Origin: Rotaria sp. Silwood1 | Lineage: Eukaryota > Rotifera > Eurotatoria > Philodinida > Philodinidae | Direction: 5' to 3' | Length of the DNA: 64,000 nt | Assembly (NCBI GenBank): GCA_905250075.1 | Contig: CAJNOP010000003.1 | Location: forward strand, 3,514,833 to 3,578,832 | Part shown: piece after piece, positions 40,624-57,186 of the stretch | How the letters are laid out: each line of letters opens with the position of its first letter | Position numbering within the stretch: position 1 is the first letter of the stretch | Position numbers and translations under genes: made by a program | The notes under the pieces: model-generated | The model's database searches: none | What the model saw: only the letters and a program-made list of their open reading frames with translations | What the model was told of the DNA's origin: nothing

Positions 40624-43600
40624 TTATTGTCTTAATGGTAAGTCTATCGCATTTATTAATTGATTATAATCTTTTGAAAATATCAAAATACCGGATGAAC
40701 ATGTTGATGGTATTCGAACATGTGTTACGGTTGGACGATATGGAATATTGCGCGTTTCATTTTCATTTAATTGACGATCTTCACGTAAAACGTTAACAAC
40801 TTGTCCAAGAACATTCATCGTACGCCACCTTGTATCTGAAAATAATCTTGATGTATTATTATTTATTGCTAAAGGTGTTAAACACATTGGAGATTGATTA
40901 TAACGTTGAACAATTTCTTGACGTGTGACATATGTTATTGAATCAACAGTTAATTGTTCATAAACTTGTTGAGGGGATTGAATTTGTATTGGATTCATTA
41001 GATATATTCCTCGAGGTTCAACGCCATAGATTATACGATGTTGCCAAGATGAAGATGTACTATAAAAATTTGTTTTTTGAGAATGATAATGATCCATATT
41101 CATTATTGCAATAGGCAGAGCACCTAAGAAAATACAGTAAGAAGTATGAGATGTTTGAATAGATAAAAGAAAAAGGATTATTTACCTTGTTTAATCCAAT
41201 GAGAAAGCCATTGTAATAAATCAACATCTCGTGGTGGCCAAAATGGAAAAAATCGACAATGTATATGAGAAGAATATTCCGGATATTGAAGAAGATTTTC
41301 ATGTAAGTCATTTGCAGACATGTCTAAAATAAATAACATATATCTTCATTGTTTGCATAACAGAATAACTATTATTGAACAATATATCATAAGAAACCTA
41401 TCATCAGAAATTCTATGAGATTAAAATGTGAAGTATGCTGTAGTTGTTATTGATAAACACAAGAAGATCATTTTATTCTAGTATTTTGAAGTACATGTCT
41501 TCACTATTGATTTTTCAAGTATTTGAGATTGTGTGTGTTCGAAAGAGCTAATCAAATAGAATTTTTTTTAATGGTCAAACCTAGTGTTTTAAACGAAAGA
41601 TTTAATTAAAATCGATCCATTAATGATCATGTGACGAGTCTAGAGTGAGAACTAATCGTTTACATTCTTGACAGTCATCATCATCCTAGGTATATCATGT
41701 GTTCAATTTCTCGACTAATGGACAGATGCTGTTGCATATCTTTTTACTTCTTGATGGCGAAGAACTTCGCTCGAATGAACTGTTCATATTAGTTCGAAGA
41801 GAATTTTCTATAAACATCGTCTATATCATTTATTCGGTATGAGAATATCAAAGGTTTGATATTCTAATTAAAAAAAAAAGATTTTCTCATTTCTTACCAG
41901 CTTCACTTCTATATTGAAGATAATCAAGTAATAATTCCTTTCGAATAGATGATACTTTCGATTGTTGATCTTCATTAATATCAATATTTAATTGAAAATA
42001 TTGCTAAAAAATTCAAACACAAAATTTTCTATATTAAATTCTAAAAAATCTTTACCACAATTTGTTGCACTGGTGATTGATGATCTATTTGTCGAGCATG
42101 ATCATCATCCCATAACATAACATGACGTTCAACATCACGTACAGCTTGATCAACAATTGTCTTAAAATATAATTTCAATGAAAATTTTCAAAAAAAAAAA
42201 TTTATTCGAAAAATATTTACCTGTAGAGAAGATTCAAGATTTGATATTTCAATGATTTCTTCTGATGATTTTCTTAATATTCTTTTCTTTCGTAAAAATA
42301 AATGATCATTATCATCATCTTGTTTTTTTTTAATAATTAAATTTGATATTGTTGTTGTTGGTTGTTGATCATCAATAATAATATGTTCAATTTTTTCAAA
42401 ATGATTTCTTGAATTTATTGATAGAGATGGTAATGAAAGAAATGTTTGATAGTTATATTTATATAATTCAGAATCTGATTGTGAACGTTGAAGAAATTTT
42501 TTTTTCGTATATATTAATTCATTTTCATTATCATTATCATTATTATTATTTAATGATATTGTTGATAAATGATTATTTTCATCATCACTCGATTGACAAT
42601 CATCATTAAATTGTGCACCAAAACCTTGATCTTCATCTTCATCTATTTGTACAATAACCATAGGAAATGGATTTTGTTGATTAGCTTCAAATTGTTGATG
42701 ATCATTATTAAGAATATTTGGATTTAATTGTTCTTCATTAATGAATTCATTATCTTGTTGTTGTTGATCATTATCTTCATCTTGATTAGGACATAAATCT
42801 TCATCGATAAAATCTTGATCTTCATTACCTTCATCGTCATCACTGATTAATTCTCGAGTTGACTAAAATATAAAGTATTTTGTTTTTAGTTTATTTCAAT
42901 TTAAGTGGATTTTAATCAACTTTTTGAAGAAAAATTTTTCTTATGAACAAACTTATTGAAAAGATTTATTTGAAAAAGAAATTTTTCAATAATTGAAAAG
43001 ATTTAGAATTATGACACTTGTTTGAAATCACATTAGTCTGTTTTGCAAAAGTGAAAGACTCAAACAAACAATTCTTTTTTTAATATATGTTCCTGTGCTT
43101 TATCTCATTGAAAATCAACTGATCAATCTAAACTACAATATCAACTTTGTTCATAAACTGATAGATGTAAAGTATTCAAACATGGTTGAATATTATTTAT
43201 GAAATACTCAATAAATTGTAACAAACACAACATGAATTATTCTATGATCTTATTTTTCTCTCATATTATTATTTGCTAAGAATGAATAGAAAAAAACCTT
43301 TTAAGAAAAAAATATTTCTTCAATTTTTGACCGTTTCGCATAGTCAGCAGAAGTTATAAAATATTAGTTTCATATCAAGATTTTGTGCTCTATTCGAATT
43401 TAAGTCGGGAATTTTTATTAGACTTGTCGTTTAAAAATTATGAGATAATCTTTCAAAGGCATAAAAAATAAAGCTTAGACGAAGACTGCTGCAAATAAAA
43501 ATTTCCTAGACAGAAAATATGATTTTGTATTCATGTTTGAAATTATTTCCATATTGATTTTCAGCTATTTCGTATTTCTGACGTAGAGATGTCGATTTTT

Positions 43601-44961
43601 ATTTAAGCCTCATTTCTTTTCGTTTGCTAGTATCACTTTCTGACTATCTTTTAGATCAGTATCTACAAAACAAATGTTCTTGTCTACAATGATATTCCTT
43701 TGTGCATATACTTTAATAGCGATTTTTTTGCACCGTATGGCAAGCGAGAACATATTCTACAAAGTACATTAAGAGTCAAGGTTCTTGAAGCAATCTTCCA
43801 GAAATAACCGAATGAATATTTTGTGAGTCTGAAGAGTACAGAATCATGGCAATGTCATCATTGGTAGATGTTCTATGGAAAACTAATGATTTCATAGAGA
43901 AATGTTTGCTATGTCTTTTGATATGGTTGAAACCAATTTTCCTTTTATTCTGTACGTTTATTTTTCTACGTTGTGAAATTTGTTCAAACTTTATTTTCAG
44001 ATATTCTATAGCTTTGCTGATAACTTCAAAAATATGAATCTAATAAAAATTCTGAATCTACATTCAGAAGGAGTACAAAATATTGATATTGAACTAATAT
44101 TTAATAGTTTATACTGATTATCTTAATTAGTCGAAATTTTTTTATCCATCTCTTGTCATGAAAGTACCACATAGAATTGAGATATAGTGAAAAATGTAAA
44201 GAATTTGTAGATTTAAAACTAAACTTATTTGATACAAACCTGTTCTTCCTTTTTTTGTGCGTCCGATGGATGACTTATTTCACTTCCATCATCATCATCA
44301 TCATCCATTGTCTCACGTTGATATTCTCCTGGACGATAAAAACCAACAAAAACTTCTAATTGTTCATTTTGATCATTATATTCATTTAATAGATAAATTC
44401 TTTGATCATCATCATCATCATCATCTTCTTCAATTTCAATATTTAATGATGAAGAATTTATTGGATTATCATTTCGATTATTATTACTATTATCAACTGG
44501 AATATTCATTGATAAAATTCGTGTTGATTGTTGTTCATCAATTGTAGATATTTGCGAGTGATTATCTAATGTTGAATTGGATACACACGAACAATTTTGT
44601 ACAAAACTAAAAACAAAAAAAAAGTTCGTTTTTTTTTCTATTTGTTTGTATGCCTAATATTTTAATTATACTGAGATGAATTTGATGATTGATCAGTATA
44701 AGAAGTAAGATTACATCTTGGTTGTGATGGTCTTGTTGAAAGTATAGTTGTACATTCAATACATTGATTACTTAAACAATGAGATGTAGAACATGATGAT
44801 GTTGATGAACGTGTAGAATTTAAATCATTCAATTGTTGTTGAACACTATTTGAAAGGATGTTAAATGAAGATGATGTTGATGATGGTGATTGTGAACTAG
44901 CATATCGAGCATTCGAAGCGTGATAAGCTGTTGATGAAAGAAAAGAATTTGCTGAACTCAT
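40624..44961 (-). CDS. uncharacterised acidic protein with papain/C39-like C-terminal region
   Basis: Seven exons, 44961-44672, 44606-44240, 42862-42221, 42160-42056, 42003-41898, 41323-41186 and 41123-40624, join in phase to give 715 residues. The first ~430 residues are low-complexity: Ser-rich, then Asp/Glu and Asn runs. The tail is ordered: FFPFWPPRDVDLLQWL, KQGALPIAIMNM, then WQHRIIYGVEPRGIYLMNP. This last resembles the His-bearing strand pair of C39/papain-like cysteine peptidases, followed by RWRTMNVLGQVVNVLRED. No Cys with the usual peptidase context lies upstream, so it may be a non-catalytic relative. I do not recognise a named family. A 1,377-base intron separates exons 2 and 3. 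The gene starts only 207 bases after the CLPTM1L stop. Confidence 0.65.
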
Positions 44962-45168
44962 CCTAATGGTAGCAACAACATTATTCAATTGAAAATAAGA
45001 AAACAAATCTAAAAAAAAAAAAATCAACAAGTTATTGCATTTATTAATAACGAAATCATTCTTTTTATTGTCTTGAATTGTCAATAAGAAAAAGACATAG
45101 ACAATAACAAAAAAGAAAATATTCTATTTCATTCGAAACATTGTTTTATACTGATTTGTGTTTTTCTT

Positions 45169-50105
<4,937 letters not shown>

Positions 50106-50510
50106 CTGAAAAGAAAAGAAAACAAGAAAAATTGTTGATTATTACTTCGTATATTAATTTGCTATAATATCACAATGATCCATTGAACAATAAATAAAAT
50201 CTACAATATAAACATTATAATCCATTATAATTTCATTCTCAATTGATGTTCTCACTAAAAAAACAAAAACAAAATGCAATTCTCGAATACAATATAATAT
50301 ATTATCTCTCAAACAAACGAAAAAAAAAAAAATTTCTACACGCAACATATGCGTAATAAACGAATACGGTGAGATAAATATCTAATAAACAAGACAGACG
50401 AAAAATAACTAATAAATGGATACAAACAAACAAAAAAAAAAAAGAAAAAAATGAAAAAAAGAAAAGTGATTATATATATATATATGTATATAAATAAAAG
50501 AACAAGTAAA

Positions 50511-53500
50511 TTATCCATCAAAACCAAATACATCAAAATCCGGTTTTTCATCATCGTTGGATTTCAATGAAGCTTTAAAATAAAAATAACCAAACAATAT
50601 TTAAATAAGACAAAAAAAAAGAAATATATTTTTATTTAATTTACATACATCTATCAATATTAAATTTTCTTTTATCAGATAAATCTTCTTGTTCATCAAA
50701 TTTTCTTATATAATTAATTTGTTTTTTATTAGCTGATGATATTGATTTAATTGTTGGTATTTGTTCCATATCTTCATCACCATCAATTATATCTTCAACA
50801 TTTGGTGCTAAATCATCTTCTTCATCATAATCTTCATCCATTCTTTCTATTATATTATCATGTTTATCAATGATTTTATTTTCACTTTTTTCTTCAAGTT
50901 CATCATCAGCATAATCATGTATATCATCATCATTAATATCATTTGTTTGATATTCTCTTTCATCATATAAATCATGTTTTTGTTCATGTACAGCATATGT
51001 ATGTCGATCTAATAAACGTGCTGATGTAAATTGTCGTTGACATATTGAACAACGATAATCATCATCATGTTCTTGTTGTGGTTGTTGTTGTTGTTGTTGT
51101 TCATCATCTTCAATACCTGATGAAACACCTATATAACGATGTTGTAATGATGCTGTACGTCGTTGTGGACGACGATTATTAGTTGTTGGTGAATTTGTTA
51201 TAATTGTTGTTGAAGCATTTCTATGTGTACGTGTAACGTGTGCACGTAAATCTGCACGAGCAGCAAACATTAAACCACATTCACTACATTGAAATGGACG
51301 TGTACCACGATGTTTATTCATATGATCATCTAATTGTTGACTTGTATTAGCAGAAAATTCACAATGTGTGCATGAATGAATTGTTTGACCTTTATGAGTT
51401 TTTCCATGCATACGTAATGTATATCTTAAATTTGAAAATATTTTTCTTGTTTAGATTGAAGAAAAATAAATTAAAAAAGAAGAAAAAAGCATACTTATCA
51501 GGAAAATCTTCATCACATTTATTACATGATAATGGTTCTGATTGTCGGGAATGTTGTTTACTAACATGATAGCGAAGATCAGATTTTCGAGCCATAACTG
51601 ATGGACAATATGAACAAGGAAATGATGGTTTTTCAGCTTGATGTGTTAACATATGAGCTTTTAAACTAAATAAAATCAATAATTAATGAATAGAAAATGT
51701 GATTTTCGAGTCAAATTTCACTAATAATCATGTTGAATAATAAGACATGTACAAATTTAGAAACATATAATGCGTTAAGAAATATTTTCAAATGCGAGAC
51801 AAACATGATTTTCATCGCATAACTGCTCCAAATATTTGGAACGATTAGACAAGTGAATAGAATCTTGTATTGATATGCTTCTGAGTTGGATGTAGAGATA
51901 ATCAATAACAATTTCAAAAACAGTCCATTTCGCTCATTCTTGGTGAAACTGCTAAACTATGATACTGATAAGTTTGATTTCGTTTTTATTTTCTTTCTCT
52001 GACTAATAAAAAATAATTTTATATAATTGCAAAATTTTTGACGCTCTATAGATGATGAAAAATCTTGAGTCATATAGTGAAATCATCTATACTCATTGTT
52101 GTATTTTATTAACATGATTCAAGAGTTCTCGCAGAAGAGTTCACTTTTACAATCATTGCAACAAAAGTTAAGTTTCAAATATGTATATATATATACATAA
52201 AGAGCCGCCATTGCTGAATGACTACATTGTTCGACACGTATCCTCAAAGTATTGTATTCAAATTTTGGTGCTACCAGCCATGAAATTGTCTTTGGCAAGT
52301 TACTAACGGCTGTTTGCCTCGGATCACCTATTCAAAAACATGCTGATGATATTGTAACATAGACTTGCCCTGTAGCTAGTATGTAGTTAATTAGTGTATA
52401 TGGAGAATTCAAGTGATTGAGTGTAAGAATTCTCTGTCAGTCTAGTCTTCTGTTCAGAACTGCAACTATTTTTAGTTGTAAGACAGATATTGAGTTATTG
52501 AATCTATCGTTAGGCAGCATCTTACTACGCAAGGTAGTCGTATTCTTCCTTCTTCTTTTCTATATATAAAATCCTTACGAGAAGACTGATTCATCATCTA
52601 TAGAATCGTAAGAAAAATTTACCTATGATAATTATCAATAAAGATAAATGAACCGATAAAAATAATTATTTCTGAATTAAAATCATTCTTCTTTTATAAA
52701 AAATTTTATTGATATATCTCATAAAATTCACTGAACCCATTATCACTAGTAATCAATAATTTCCATTTAAACTCGAATATTTAGACTAATTACTGATAAA
52801 CTTACCTATTGCTTTGAGTAAACCTAAAATTGCAAATCGTACATTGATATGGTCTTTCACCTTGAAGAAAAAAAAGCAATTTTCAATTAATTAAAAAAAT
52901 TAATCATTTTTTTCTCTTACCTGTATGTACACGTAGATGTCGTTTAAGTTTAAATGTGTCCGGACTACAATATGAGCAATGCGGACACGCATAAGGTTTT
53001 TCCTACATTAAGCAATAAATAGAATAAAATAATAAGAAATTTTTAATCATACTCCAGTATGTGTACGAATATGTCGTCGTAATTTACTTAATTCAACTGT
53101 TGCATAACCACATTCATCACATCGATGTGGTTTTTCAAGTGTATGTCTAAGACAAAAGAAACAATAATTTTTCTTTTAAACAAAAGAATTTAATCATTTT
53201 TTTATTGATAATCTTACTTATATCGAACATGGCGAATTAATTCTCCACTTGTTGTAAATGAAAACGAACAAAATTTGCACTAATAAAAACAAAACATAAC
53301 ATAACATTTATTTTATTAAAAGCTTTTTTTTTTTTAAAGAAAATTTTACTTGAAATGGTTTCACACCAAGATGTGTATTAACATGATTAGTTAATTGAAT
53401 AGTTGTTTTAAATGATCGATCACAATATGCACCTTTTAAAAAAAGAACAAAAACAAAATCTTTCATTATTGATTTCTTTTCAAAAATTATACATTTATGT

Positions 53501-54118
53501 GGTCGTTCAGTTGAATGAGATTTTAAATGCCTTTGAAGGAGATATTTTTTCGTTGTTGTATAATTACTAAACATAATCTCTATTAATTAAACAACTGATT
53601 TTTGTTTCGTTGAAATTATCTTACCAATACGAACACATTAACTTTTCCATAGATTTTCCACTATCACTAACACTTGTTTTCGATACAGTACTATTTCTTT
53701 GTGGTGTTGTTTTCGGCCATTTTCTTGGCGTGTCACTTTAATAAAAAAAAAATCAAACTTTCTTTTTTGTCTAAAGAAGAATTGATATATGTTTTTTTTT
53801 TCTCTACCCAAAATCATAAACTGAATCGATCGTTCTATTAGCATGCATTTTTTTTGTAACATCTCGTCCATTTTCATTTGGATTATTATTATCATCATCA
53901 TCGTCCTCATCATCTTCGACTTGTTCGTTTCTTGCATCCCATTCTTCATCATCAATAGTTTGACTTCGACGAGATTTCGGTGGTCGACCTCGAGGTTTTT
54001 TACCTTCAGTAGTTATTGGAAGTGAAGAAGGTTTATCTAAATCTTCATCATCATCTGATTCAGCTGAATCGACAAATTTAACGGCTTTTGTTGATCGAGT
54101 TGATGTTCGAGTTGCCAT
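50511..54118 (-). CDS. CTCF: CTCF orthologue, eleven C2H2 zinc fingers
   Basis: CTCF is the bilaterian insulator protein that positions chromatin loops with cohesin. Eleven exons: 54118-53808, 53735-53625, 53566-53493, 53432-53350, 53279-53218, 53146-53053, 53002-52921, 52860-52806, 51665-51495, 51424-50649 and 50572-50511, in phase, 626 residues. Eleven fingers run from about residue 138 (CSYCNYTT). Fingers 3-7 match CTCF nearly position by position: [83 protein letters not shown]. Upstream lie an AT-hook ([11 protein letters not shown], about 41) and SVYDF (residues 99-103), about 35 residues before finger 1, as in vertebrate CTCF. Fingers 10 and 11 are split by an insert of about 50 residues rich in Gln/Arg. 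The C-terminus is Asp/Glu-rich. One intron (51666... to 52805) is 1.1 kb. It could be read as a CTCF paralogue, but the finger order argues for CTCF. Confidence 0.88.
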
Positions 54119-56405
54119 ATTCTTTCAAAAAAAAATATTTTGTGTACCAATAAAATAAATCAATATTGTTCTTTGTTTATACAATACTGGTAGCAAAATA
54201 CAGGAATAGAATATATTAACCATAGATGGCGCTAGTCTTCAAAGATCCAATAAGTTTGATTTGTTCCGAAAAAAAAAAGACTACAAAATGTTGCTATTGT
54301 AACGCATTCCTAGAAGAATTGGAATGTCGAAATACTTTGATGATGTAGGCTTCTGATTTATGTTAAACTGCAAATTAATATTTATTATACTAACATTACT
54401 AATTTTACATAAACATATAAATCATAACTAATGAAAACAACTGGTTGTGTTTATAGAATGCATTTTCAAGTTTTTTTTTTCAATATCTTGAAAAAAATCT
54501 TCAATGGCTTTAGATTGACATAAAAGAAAAGAATATAAATTTTGAATTAGTACTACAAGACAAATTTAAATTATTTTGTAGAACTTAATTTATATCAAGT
54601 AGTGATTCAAGCATATTTTTTTTCTTCTTGGACTCCTATTCATATGAATACTTAGTTGTTGAAAAATGCCTAGATTCATCTGTATTTGTTTGATATCAAA
54701 TATATTTTCTTAAAAATAATAAGCAAAACATTACTATTGAACCAATAAGCATTACATACAGAACATATGATTGTTTTTTAACTTTGAGGATAAAAGATTA
54801 TATTGTGAATCGGACGATATTTTCTTTTGTGAATCCAGATGTATTTTTTTTCCCATGAATGAAGTAGATAAATGTGGCAGACTTTAATTGTTTTTGTATA
54901 TTTATGCCTTGTTAAAAGAATTTTATAGTGAAAATAGTTAACCATGAATTCAACATTGTTGACCATGTATGAAACCTAATTTTTGAAAGATAGTATTATT
55001 ATTTATTTTGTCTTTATGAATCGTCTTACTTACATATAGTTATATTTTTTATATCGTTCAAATGACTGAAATATCTGTTTTTTAGATTAGTAATACCATC
55101 ATAGAATACGGTCGATGTTATACTAATCCAGTACTACTTCTTTTTCAAGTCGTGTATGAAAATTACAGATCATCAACTCAATATGATTCTATACCTGTAT
55201 AGCAGTGATTAAGTACTAAATATATACGTATTTAATGCAAGAAATCCTTGAATATATAATACGATGAATAAATAGAAACTTTTGTTATTAACAGAAGAAA
55301 GAACATGAAAAAAAACACAATTTGATATGGTTGTTGCAAGTCTTAATACTTTCATCATACAGACTAAGCATGATGAACCATCGAATCAATATCAGTAGTA
55401 TACTCTAGAAAGTGGTGCAAGCATGTTATTTTTATATTTTTTTTGGTCAAAGTCGTAAAAAGAAATCGAGATTTCAATGAACTAGTTGTAATGGGCTTCA
55501 TTTTTAATCTATGATGTTTGTGATAACCAAAGCAATTATTCACGATATATCAAAGACTTAAAAAAAGTGTTTCACAATATATAACGTTATAGATTAGCAG
55601 ATGTAATGGAACAAGAAAGAATTAAACACTATCTTAATCATGGTGGTATTATACATAAACAACATGTGTACGCAAATATTGTTCAGTTTAATTAACACAT
55701 CGTCATTCCATATACACTTACGACAGCCGTGCCATGTCATCTTTTTTGTTAGCACTAAAGTTTCTATTCACTCGTTATATTTTATGCTCAAGCATTTTTT
55801 GTATTTAACATATATATCAATTACTTAATCCCTGTGATAATTCGTATAATCATATTCGAGTTGATAGTGTGCAGTTTTAATATAAGGTTCGAGTAAAAAA
55901 GAAGTGGCGCGAGATTTTTGACTTTGACTGTATGAAAATATTGATATGTTTCAGATATCTTATTTACAAATTAGTAATACAGTTAGTTCTTTTAGGAGTA
56001 CAACGTACCTTTAATTATCTTTATAACCTTAGTCAGTTGATTTCGAATAGACAAATTACACTCTATGTTTATGCTTAAATAAAGCAAAATTGATCACGAA
56101 TGAAGTCAGGATCTTTTTACTTTGCCAAGTCGTATTTTTTTTTCTTAATTTAAAAGATAATCACAATATTAAAAAAATAGTGAAGCAAGAGCACGATAGA
56201 AAATCACAGACTGAATAAATTACCGCTAATTTCTACACTTTATCTTACTGCTTAAAAGCTTTTATCAGAGATAGAATGAGCCGGACTATTTGAAATTTAT
56301 TAGATAAACGAAAACTACATGTAAAGAATATTAATGAAGAAATGCTATCAAATAAAAAAAAGAAAACAAAAAAATGAAATTTGTCTTTATTATTGCATCT
56401 TTAAA
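54119..56405. other. intergenic, nothing recognised
   Basis: Promoter side of CTCF and 3' side of the knottin-like gene. AT-rich; no gene or clear repeat. Confidence 0.5.
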
Positions 56406-56939
56406 TTAGGGACACTTCATCTTAATAACACCGCAGGGTCCTTTGCAACAACGACGAATTTTAGAACAGCGTAAACGTGAACGAATACAATAGCCAAGTG
56501 GATGTAGTGGTGGTTCAACATATGAAGCTACAAAACCTTTAGTTGAAACACTTGTTGTTGAATTTATATCCAACATAACGGTAGTTTGATCAAGACTTAT
56601 TTGTTGCGTAGTTTGGTCAAAGCTTTTTTGTTCAGTAGTTTGTTCTAAGGTTGTATACTGAGTAGTTTGTTCGAAGCTTTCTTGTTGAGTAGTTTGGTCG
56701 AACGTTGTATGTTTCGTAGTAGAGTCGAAGTTCATTTGTTCAGTAGTTTGGTCTGAGGTTGCATGCTCGGTAATTTTATCGGTGTTTGTATATTCAGTAG
56801 TTGAAGCAACGGTTGTTTCTTCTTCAGTAACATTTTGAACAAGACTGTTTGTTGTTGAATTATCTTCTGATTGTGCATTAATGGATACATACCAAGTGCT
56901 AAACACGATAAAAATAAGATAATATCGCATTTTGCTCAA
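56406..56939 (-). CDS. secreted mucin-stalked cystine-knot (knottin-like) protein
   Basis: A single-exon gene of 177 residues. Residues 1-22 are a signal peptide (YYLIFIVFSTWYVSINA). Residues ~25-57 are Thr/Ser/Asn-rich with several N-X-S/T sites. Residues 60-121 hold about seven 9-residue repeats of the form (x)SFDQTTQQ, likely O-glycosylated. After VEPPLHPLGY comes a basic 27-residue tail with six cysteines at 151, 158, 164, 165, 169 and 176, spaced C-X6-C-X5-CC-X3-C-X6-C. This is the classic inhibitor-cystine-knot pattern of small secreted peptides with many roles (enzyme inhibitors, channel ligands, antimicrobials). The role here is unknown. There is no dibasic cleavage site just before the knot, so it may stay attached to the stalk. 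No homologue was recalled. Confidence 0.75.
   Translation of the reverse strand: MSKMRYYLIFIVFSTWYVSINAQSEDNSTTNSLVQNVTEEETTVASTTEYTNTDKITEHATSDQTTEQMNFDSTTKHTTFDQTTQQESFEQTTQYTTLEQTTEQKSFDQTTQQISLDQTTVMLDINSTTSVSTKGFVASYVEPPLHPLGYCIRSRLRCSKIRRCCKGPCGVIKMKCP
56577..56762 (-). repeat. 27-base coding minisatellite
   Basis: About seven tandem units encode 9-residue repeats built around F/L-D/E-Q-T-T within the knottin-like protein. The units differ by scattered substitutions, so the array is not freshly amplified. It is the part most likely to vary in length between alleles. Confidence 0.7.
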
Positions 56940-57186
56940 TAGGCTCTTTTCGAATGAATGAATGAGTGAATGAATGAGTCAATCTATATATATTTTTCTT
57001 AAACCATCATCTCTATTCTATGTCTTTTTTCTCTCTGTTCATTCAAATAAACCAGATGACCTCGACCATTTATATCATTAATATCAAGCAAATATTCAAA
57101 GGGTCAACATATTGCCCGATCGTTCACATTTATTTATTGATAGAGAAAACAAAAATCAAATGATCAATGAAAGATTATTTTTAAAA

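Noticed and set aside
44257-44547. Histidine-rich plus-strand frame
   Set aside because: It is the antisense of an Asp-rich coding exon of the C39-like gene (GAT repeats read as ATC/CAT).
50336-50554. Minus-strand hydrophobic frame after the CTCF stop
   Set aside because: Poly-T and TA-repeat derived; it lies in the 3' UTR/intergenic gap.
52140-52620. Possible solo LTR-like stretch in the long CTCF intron (TGTAACATAG start, TATATATAAAA near 52561)
   Set aside because: No matching partner, target duplication or clear 3' end was found, so it is not called.
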